Below, one piece after another: positions 37,159-42,496 of a stretch of DNA of 42,496 bases. Below the pieces are notes generated by a model that was given only the letters and a program-made list of their open reading frames with translations, searched no databases and had not been told where the DNA came from. This DNA is from an uncultured Oscillospiraceae bacterium. GTDB lineage: Bacteria > Bacillota > Clostridia > Oscillospirales > Oscillospiraceae. The DNA lies in the NCBI GenBank assembly GCA_900764755.1, contig CAAFPE010000056.1:1-42496 (forward strand), given 5' to 3'. Positions within the stretch are counted from its first letter, which is position 1; each line of letters starts with the position of its first letter. Made by a program: the position numbers and the translations under genes.

Positions 37159-38265
37159 ATGAAATTTTCCTGTGAAAAGGCGCTTCTGTCCGCGGCGGTT
37201 GCGACCACCTCCCGAGCAGTGGCGGTTAAAAGCTCCATTCCCGCCATGGAAGGCATCTTAATCGAGGCGGACACCCGCCTCCGTCTTACCGGCTATAACC
37301 TGGAAACCGGGATCCAGGCCACCGTACCCGCAGAGATCCAAGAGCCCGGTTCCCTGGTGCTCTCTGCCCGCTTGTTCGGCGAGATCATCCGGAAAATGCC
37401 GGATGACGTGGTAGTCTTTACCGCAAACAACTATATGGTGAACATCAAATGTGGTCTGTCTGAGTTCAACATCCTGGGAACAGACCCGGAGGAATTTCCT
37501 GAGCTGCCTACCGTGGACCAGCAGAACTCCCTTACCATGGAGCAGAGCGCGCTGCGCTCCATGATCGCCCAGACACTGTTCGCCGTCAGCGATAATGAAA
37601 GCCGCCCCATCCACACCGGTTCCCTCTTTGAAGTGGATCAGAGCGGACTCACCGTGGTGTCGGTGGATGGCTACCGCCTGGCACTGCGCCGGGAGGCTGT
37701 GGAAAAAATCGAGGGGGCTGAGGCCTTCTCCTTCGTGGTGCCCGGCTCCGCTCTGGGCGAGGTGGAAAAGATCTGTTCTGGAGAGGGATCTGTTACGGTA
37801 AACCAGGGAGCCCGCCACATTTTGTTCCAGACTGGGGACACTGTGCTGGTCTGCCGCCGGCTGGAGGGCGAATTTTTGACCTACCGCAACGCCATCCCCC
37901 GGAACAACCCCATCCATGTGGAGTGCGACGCCCGTACTCTGCTGGCCTCCATTGACCGTGTTTCCCTGATCATCAGTGAAAAGCTGAAAAGTCCCCTGCG
38001 CTGTGTGTTTGGAGATGGTTTGGTGTCTATCACCACCAAAACGGGGATCGGAGATGCCGCCGACCAGTGCCCCATTACCGGAAACGGGCAGGAATTGGAG
38101 ATCGGCTTCAACAACAAATACCTGATGGATGCCCTGAAGGCGGCGCCGGCGGACCGTCTGCGCCTGGAGTTTTCCTCCGGTGTGGCTCCCTGCGTTATCC
38201 TGCCTGCCGAGGGTGAGGAAAAGTTCATCTATATGGTTCTGCCAGTCCGTTTGAAGGCAAATTGA
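37159..38265 (+). CDS. dnaN: DNA polymerase III beta sliding clamp
   Basis: This 368-aa ring-forming clamp tethers polymerase to DNA. It has three clamp domains: MKFSCEKALLSAAVATTSRAV (domain 1 start), FAVSDNESRPIHTGSLFEV (domain 2) and NNKYLMDALKAAPADRLRLEF with the C-terminal FIYMVLPVRL, which ends the hydrophobic partner-binding pocket. The start is ATG 37159 after AAGGAGG; the frame from 37054 is non-coding origin sequence. It is followed by yaaA after 90 bases. Confidence 0.96.
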   Translation: MKFSCEKALLSAAVATTSRAVAVKSSIPAMEGILIEADTRLRLTGYNLETGIQATVPAEIQEPGSLVLSARLFGEIIRKMPDDVVVFTANNYMVNIKCGLSEFNILGTDPEEFPELPTVDQQNSLTMEQSALRSMIAQTLFAVSDNESRPIHTGSLFEVDQSGLTVVSVDGYRLALRREAVEKIEGAEAFSFVVPGSALGEVEKICSGEGSVTVNQGARHILFQTGDTVLVCRRLEGEFLTYRNAIPRNNPIHVECDARTLLASIDRVSLIISEKLKSPLRCVFGDGLVSITTKTGIGDAADQCPITGNGQELEIGFNNKYLMDALKAAPADRLRLEFSSGVAPCVILPAEGEEKFIYMVLPVRLKAN

Positions 38266-38355
38266 CGGAAACTTGCAGAATATAGTCCGTATCCCAAAAG
38301 TGTCTTTGTGGTGCGGACAGAGACTGGAAGCATAACTGGAAAGCGAGAGGGTTTC

Positions 38356-38571
38356 ATGGAGAAAGCATCCATTCAGATTCGTACGGAGTTCATCAAACTG
38401 CAGGATCTTCTGAAATTTGCCGGAGCGGTGGAAACTGGCGGCGATGCCAAGCTGATCATCCAGGAGGGCCGGGTGGCCGTTAACGGAGAGGTCTGTACCA
38501 TGCGGGGCAAGAAGATGCGCCCCGGTGACCGGGCGGTCATCGACGGCGAGCTGGAGCTGTCCGTACAGTGA
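38356..38571 (+). CDS. yaaA: S4-domain RNA-binding protein YaaA/RlbA
   Basis: This 71-aa single S4 domain (FIKLQDLLKFAGAVETGGDAKLIIQEGRVAVNG and KMRPGD) is conserved between dnaN and recF in Firmicutes and probably binds structured RNA. The start is ATG 38356, with AGAGGG upstream. Its stop TGA overlaps the recF GTG start (GTGA), so translation of recF is coupled. Confidence 0.92.
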   Translation: MEKASIQIRTEFIKLQDLLKFAGAVETGGDAKLIIQEGRVAVNGEVCTMRGKKMRPGDRAVIDGELELSVQ

Positions 38572-39671
38572 TCGTCAAGGCACTGGAACTGGAACAGTTC
38601 CGTAATTATGTCCGGTTTCAAGCGGAGTTCCACCCCAGGGTGAACCTGATCTATGGGGAGAACGCCCAGGGAAAGACCAACCTTCTGGAGGCCATCGCCT
38701 ACCTCTCCTCCGCACGGTCCCACCGGGCCCGGTACGACCGGGAGATGATCCGGCTGGAGGGAGAGGAGGCCCTGATCCGGGGCGCTGTGGAGAGCCGCAG
38801 GCGGGAGTTCCTGCTGGAGGCCCGCCTGGCCCGGGGCAGGCGGCGGCAGTTGGCCTCCAACGGGGTCCGGCTGAAAACCGCCGGAGAGCTGTCTGGTATT
38901 TTGAATACGGTACTCTTCTGTCCGGAGGACCTGATGCTGATCCGGGAGGGGGCCGCCGCCCGGCGGCACTTTTTGGACTGTGCCATCTGCCAGCTGCGCC
39001 CCCGGTATGCCCAGGCCCTGGCGGAGTACAACCGCCTGTATGAGCACAAGACCCGCATCCTCCGGGACTGGCCGGACAACCCCTCCCTGCTGGAGACGCT
39101 GGAGGACTTCAACGTGCGCATGGCTCAGATGGGGGCGCTGGTGATCCGATACCGGGCATATTTCGTCCGGCGGCTCCAGGAGGCGGCTCCGGCGGTGCAC
39201 CGGGACTTCTCCGGCGGACGGGAGGAGCTCTCCCTGACCTATCAGACGGTGTCCTCTGTATCCGACCCAACAGCCGCACCACAGAAGATCCTGGAGCAGC
39301 TGCGGGACCACCAGGAGCGCCACCGTCAGGCGGAGCTGGATTCCAGGCAGTGCCTGTCCGGTCCCCACAAGGACGACCTTTTGGTGGAACTGGACGGCCG
39401 CTCTGCCAAGACCTATGGCTCTCAGGGGCAGACCCGGACGGCGGCCCTGTCCCTCAAGCTGGCCCAGCGGGACATCTTCTTTCAGGAGACCGGAGAGTAT
39501 CCCGTGCTGCTGCTGGATGATGTGCTCTCAGAGCTGGATGTCCGGCGTCAGGCCTTTGTCCTCAACCACATTCAGGGGGGACAGATCTTCATCACCTGCT
39601 GTGAGGAGGAGAAGCTGGAGGGCCTGGAGGGGGGCGCGGCCTTCCACATCCATGGGGGCGCCCTGGTGTAA
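38568..39671 (+). CDS. recF: DNA replication and repair protein RecF
   Basis: This 367-aa SMC-like ATPase loads RecA at single-strand gaps with RecO and RecR. It has ALELEQFRNY, Walker A GENAQGKTNLLEAI, the signature region SGPHKDDL / SQGQTRTAALSLKLAQ and Walker B LLLDDVLSELDVRRQ. The GTG start overlaps the yaaA stop by 4 bases. A hairpin GACGGC/GCCGTC (39731-39746) lies between it and the next ribosome binding site. Confidence 0.96.
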   Translation: MIVKALELEQFRNYVRFQAEFHPRVNLIYGENAQGKTNLLEAIAYLSSARSHRARYDREMIRLEGEEALIRGAVESRRREFLLEARLARGRRRQLASNGVRLKTAGELSGILNTVLFCPEDLMLIREGAAARRHFLDCAICQLRPRYAQALAEYNRLYEHKTRILRDWPDNPSLLETLEDFNVRMAQMGALVIRYRAYFVRRLQEAAPAVHRDFSGGREELSLTYQTVSSVSDPTAAPQKILEQLRDHQERHRQAELDSRQCLSGPHKDDLLVELDGRSAKTYGSQGQTRTAALSLKLAQRDIFFQETGEYPVLLLDDVLSELDVRRQAFVLNHIQGGQIFITCCEEEKLEGLEGGAAFHIHGGALV

Positions 39672-39759
39672 CAACCGAACAGGAGCAAATCTGCGGTGTC
39701 GGACAGACATTCGAGGCCGCGGAGCAACCGGACGGCTCACGCCGTCAAAAGGAGTTTTT

Positions 39760-40062
39760 ATGCCCATTGTGATCGGAATGTTTTTCCTGCTCCCACTGCT
39801 GCTGGGGCTGGTGCTGGAGTATCTGTGCTGCCGCCTGCCCCGGCGGCGGATCTGGCGTGCTATCCCCCCTGCCCTGGGGATCCTCCTCACCGCTCTGGTT
39901 GGGGTGGGCCGGTGGAGCCTGTGGGAATCGGAGACGGTCTCTCCGGTGACACAGCTTCTGATCTTCCCCGGTGTGCCCGGGGCGGCCCTTCTGCTGGGCT
40001 GCTGGCTGGGCTGGCGGCTGTGGCGGCGGATCTGGAGGCCCAGGGTGGTGGACGGGCCGTGA
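39760..40062 (+). CDS. Small membrane protein between recF and remB (unknown)
   Basis: This 100-aa protein has three predicted helices: about 2-22 (IVIGMFFLLPLLLGLVLEYL), 34-52 and 65-88. A conserved-looking Arg/Trp-rich segment (CCRLPRRRIWRA) lies between the first two, and the C-terminus is Arg/Trp-rich (WRLWRRIWRPRV). No family is recognised. AAAAGGAG precedes ATG 39760, just after a 6-bp hairpin that could influence translation. It is an extra gene in the otherwise canonical recF-remB-gyrB order. Confidence 0.72.
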   Translation: MPIVIGMFFLLPLLLGLVLEYLCCRLPRRRIWRAIPPALGILLTALVGVGRWSLWESETVSPVTQLLIFPGVPGAALLLGCWLGWRLWRRIWRPRVVDGP

Positions 40063-40125
40063 CGTGGTTTTTTTCCACATCAGACGGGGAAAATGTGGAA
40101 AGAGGATGGAGAGGAGGCGGGAGCC

Positions 40126-40389
40126 GTGTATCTGCACCTGGGCCAGTCGGTGGTGGTGCCCCACAGTCAGATCCTGGGGGTGTTCGACCTGGACAATGCC
40201 AGCTGGGCCTATAAGACCCGGGAGTATCTGGAGCGCGCGGAGCAGGCCGGAAGAGTGGTCTGGCTGGGCGACGACCTGCCCCGCTCCTTTGTGGTGGTGG
40301 GCGGAGAGGCCGGCCCTCCCATGATCTATATTTCCCAGCTCTCCCCCGCGACCCTTCTGAAGCGGGCGGAGGAGAACCGGTTTGAATGA
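40126..40389 (+). CDS. remB: RemB (YaaB), DUF370/RemA-family regulator
   Basis: The 87-aa protein matches YaaB/RemB, a small DNA-binding-fold protein of the extracellular-matrix regulator family. Segments are VYLHLGQSVVVPHSQILGVFDLDNAS, RSFVVVG and IYISQLSPATLLKRAEENRF. It sits between recF and gyrB as in Bacillus. I choose GTG 40126 because AGGAGG lies 8 bases upstream and family members start at MYIHLG; an in-frame ATG at 40093 would add 11 unconserved residues. Confidence 0.9.
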   Translation: MYLHLGQSVVVPHSQILGVFDLDNASWAYKTREYLERAEQAGRVVWLGDDLPRSFVVVGGEAGPPMIYISQLSPATLLKRAEENRFE

Positions 40390-40515
40390 TATGCGGCCTG
40401 CGGGCCGTACCGGGGACGGCAGACTCATTGGCGTTCCCATTGAAACAAGACAGAAAGAGGGGCCGGACCGGATCATCTGGATGCTTCGGGCCCCCATGAC
40501 CAAACGGAGGTTACT

Positions 40516-42459
40516 ATGGCTGAAGAACTGGAACTGAACTCCACCCAGGTGGAGCATGAATACGGCGGCTCTGAGATCCAGGTGCTGGAGGGGCTGGAAG
40601 CGGTGCGGAAGCGCCCGGGAATGTACATCGGATCCACCTCGGAGTCCGGCCTGCACCACCTGGTGTATGAGATCGTGGACAACTCCATCGACGAGGCGCT
40701 GGCCGGCCACTGCACCGACATTACGGTGACCATCAACCCTGGCGATACCATCACCGTCACCGACAACGGCCGCGGTATCCCGGTGGACATCCAGCCCCAG
40801 ACCGGAAAGCCCGCCCTGGAGGTGGTGTTCACCATCCTCCATGCCGGCGGCAAGTTCGGCGGCGGCGGGTACAAGGTCTCCGGCGGCCTCCACGGCGTGG
40901 GTGCTTCAGTAGTGAACGCCCTGAGCGAGTGGCTGGAGGTCCAGGTCCATAAGAACGGCCAGATCTATGAGATGAAATTCTCCCGGGGCAAGATCACCCA
41001 GGAGATGAAGGTGGTGGGCCGCACTGACCACACTGGCACCACAGTCACCTTCAAGCCTGATCCAGAGATGTTCGACACCCTTGTGTACAGCTATGAGACC
41101 CTCCATACCCGGATGCGGGAGGAGGCTTTCCTCAATGCCGGACTGCGGATCCAGACTGTGGACCTGCGCCCCGGACAGGAGCAGGAGGATGATATGTGCT
41201 ATGAGGGGGGCATCCGGGAGTTCGTCTCCTTCCTCAACAAGAGCAAGGACCCCCTGCACAGCGACGTGATCTATATGTCCGGCGCCCGGGAGGACAGCAT
41301 GGCTGAGGTGGCTATGCAGTACAACGACGGGTACAGCGAGGTCATGGTCTCCTTTGCCAACAACGTCCACACTCCGGAGGGCGGGATGCATGAGGAGGGC
41401 TTCAAGCGGGCTCTGACCAACGCCTTGAACGCCTATGGCCGGAAAATCAAGCTGCTCAAGGATGACGAGAAGGTGTCCGGTGAGGACTGCCGGGAGGGTC
41501 TGACCGTGGTCATCTCCGTCAAGCTTACCGATGCCCAGTTCGAGGGTCAGACCAAGGCCAAGCTGGGCAACAGTGCGATCCGCACCCTGGTGAACAACAT
41601 CGTCAGCGAAAAGCTGGAGATCTATCTGGAGGAGAATCCCGCTGTGGGCCGGGCCATTCTGGACAAGGCACTCACCGCAAACCGGGCCCGGGAGGCCGCA
41701 AAGCGGGCCCGGGAGTCCATCCGCCGCAAGACGGCCCTGGGCGGGGCGGCCATGCCGGACAAGCTGCGGGACTGCAACGAGGCCAACCCGGAGCTGACAG
41801 AGCTCTACATCGTCGAAGGTGACTCCGCCGGCGGCTCGGCCACCCAGGGCCGTGACAGCCGCTTCCAGGCCATCCTCCCCCTGTGGGGCAAGATGCTCAA
41901 TGTGGAAAAGGCCCGGGCGGACAAGGTATACGGCAACGATAAGCTTACACCAGTCATTACCGCACTAGGCGCGGGCATCGGGGACGACTTCGACCTGAAT
42001 AAGCTGCGCTATCACAAGGTCATTATTATGGCCGATGCCGACGTGGACGGCGCCCATATCCGCACCCTGCTGCTCACCTTCTTCTTCCGCTTTATGCGGC
42101 CCCTCATTGAGCATGGCTATGTGTACTCCGCAGTTCCTCCCCTGTTCAAGCTCACTCGGGGCAAGACCACACGCCTGGCCTTCTCTGAGGAGGAGCGGGA
42201 CGCCATCTCCGCTGAGATGCGTGGGGGCAATCCCAATGTAAAAATCGACATCAGCCGCTTCAAGGGCCTGGGCGAGATGAATCCCCACGAACTGTGGGAG
42301 ACCACCATGGACCCGGAGAAGCGCACCCTGCGCCGCATCGAACTGGACGACGCCGTCCGGGCGGACGAGACCTTCACCATCCTCATGGGTGAGAAGGTGG
42401 AACCCCGGAAGGAGTTCATCGAGAAGAACGCCAAGTACGCCGTCAACCTGGATTATTGA
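40516..42459 (+). CDS. gyrB: DNA gyrase subunit B
   Basis: The 647-aa protein is full length. It is the ATPase and TOPRIM subunit of gyrase, which introduces negative supercoils with GyrA. It shows the GHKL ATP-binding motifs EIVDNSIDEALAGHC, DNGRGIPVD and GGLHGVGASVVNAL, the transducer region, the TOPRIM motif IVEGDSAGGSATQGRDS and DADVDGAHIRTLLLTFFFR, and the C-terminal RFKGLGEMNPHELWETTMDP. ATG 40516 has CGGAGG upstream. gyrA lies outside the window. A REP-like element begins 11 bases after the stop. Confidence 0.97.
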   Translation: MAEELELNSTQVEHEYGGSEIQVLEGLEAVRKRPGMYIGSTSESGLHHLVYEIVDNSIDEALAGHCTDITVTINPGDTITVTDNGRGIPVDIQPQTGKPALEVVFTILHAGGKFGGGGYKVSGGLHGVGASVVNALSEWLEVQVHKNGQIYEMKFSRGKITQEMKVVGRTDHTGTTVTFKPDPEMFDTLVYSYETLHTRMREEAFLNAGLRIQTVDLRPGQEQEDDMCYEGGIREFVSFLNKSKDPLHSDVIYMSGAREDSMAEVAMQYNDGYSEVMVSFANNVHTPEGGMHEEGFKRALTNALNAYGRKIKLLKDDEKVSGEDCREGLTVVISVKLTDAQFEGQTKAKLGNSAIRTLVNNIVSEKLEIYLEENPAVGRAILDKALTANRAREAAKRARESIRRKTALGGAAMPDKLRDCNEANPELTELYIVEGDSAGGSATQGRDSRFQAILPLWGKMLNVEKARADKVYGNDKLTPVITALGAGIGDDFDLNKLRYHKVIIMADADVDGAHIRTLLLTFFFRFMRPLIEHGYVYSAVPPLFKLTRGKTTRLAFSEEERDAISAEMRGGNPNVKIDISRFKGLGEMNPHELWETTMDPEKRTLRRIELDDAVRADETFTILMGEKVEPRKEFIEKNAKYAVNLDY

Positions 42460-42470
42460 TGTATTGATGT

Positions 42471-42496
42471 GTAGGGGCGGGTGTCCTCATCCGCCC
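42471..42496 (+). repeat. REP-like palindromic element, cut by the window edge
   Basis: GTAGGGGCGG followed by GTGTCCTCATCCGCCC gives GGGCGG/CCGCCC arms. It shares the exact GTAGGGGCGG head with the copies at 22161 and 428-454 (reverse) and is truncated by the end of the window. Confidence 0.7.

Overview
The window spans the replication-origin region of a GC-rich member of the Bacillota, class Clostridia. The best guess is an Oscillospiraceae / Flavonifractor-like gut anaerobe. Evidence for this: Firmicutes gene order around oriC (rpmH-rnpA-yidD-yidC-jag on one side, dnaA-dnaN-yaaA-recF-remB-gyrB on the other), Noc plus Soj/Spo0J with perfect Firmicutes parS sites, a T-box leader, RicT (YaaT), Asp23 and FakA proteins, strong AGGAGG ribosome binding sites, and GC-rich coding sequence with AT-rich promoters. 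The genus is inferred, not shown.

Layout. (1) Positions 1-558 hold a low-complexity G/C end, hairpins and two REP-like repeats, but no gene I can support. (2) 559-10247, minus strand: fakA with an Asp23 protein; a BMP-type nucleoside ABC importer (substrate-binding lipoprotein, ATPase, two permeases) preceded by xpt; and a dicarboxylate/amino-acid symporter. (3) 10628-26446, plus strand: noc, parA, parB with three parS sites, a membrane coiled-coil protein, serS, an acyltransferase, mscL, rsmG, a MinD-like ATPase, mgsA, T-box-hisS, a small insertion, aspS, a small membrane protein and a GH3 lipoprotein. (4) 26611-34946, minus strand: an AEC transporter, ricT, holB, a PLP decarboxylase, jag, yidC, yidD, rnpA, rpmH. 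(5) The origin: DnaA boxes mainly between dnaA and dnaN. (6) 35518-42459, plus strand: dnaA, dnaN, yaaA, recF, a small membrane protein, remB, gyrB.

Genes acting together: chromosome replication and segregation (dnaA, dnaN, recF, gyrB, holB, parA/parB/noc/parS, MinD-like), translation (three aminoacyl-tRNA synthetases, rpmH, rnpA, rsmG), membrane-protein insertion (yidC, yidD, jag), and purine salvage (xpt plus the BMP/Nup importer).

Main observations. The hisS leader is a complete T-box RNA whose specifier (GAC) and discriminator-pairing base (C) both point to tRNA-Asp, not tRNA-His. Next to it, the usual hisS-aspS pair is split by about 1.3 kb carrying a remnant of a REP-associated tyrosine transposase, a REP-like palindrome and a divergent XRE/small-protein pair with repeated ATGACTA operator half-sites. 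The 16-kb plus-strand block from noc to the GH3 gene is head-on to the inferred leftward replication fork and looks like an inversion. I found no CRISPR array, rRNA, tRNA or recognisable phage or defence system.
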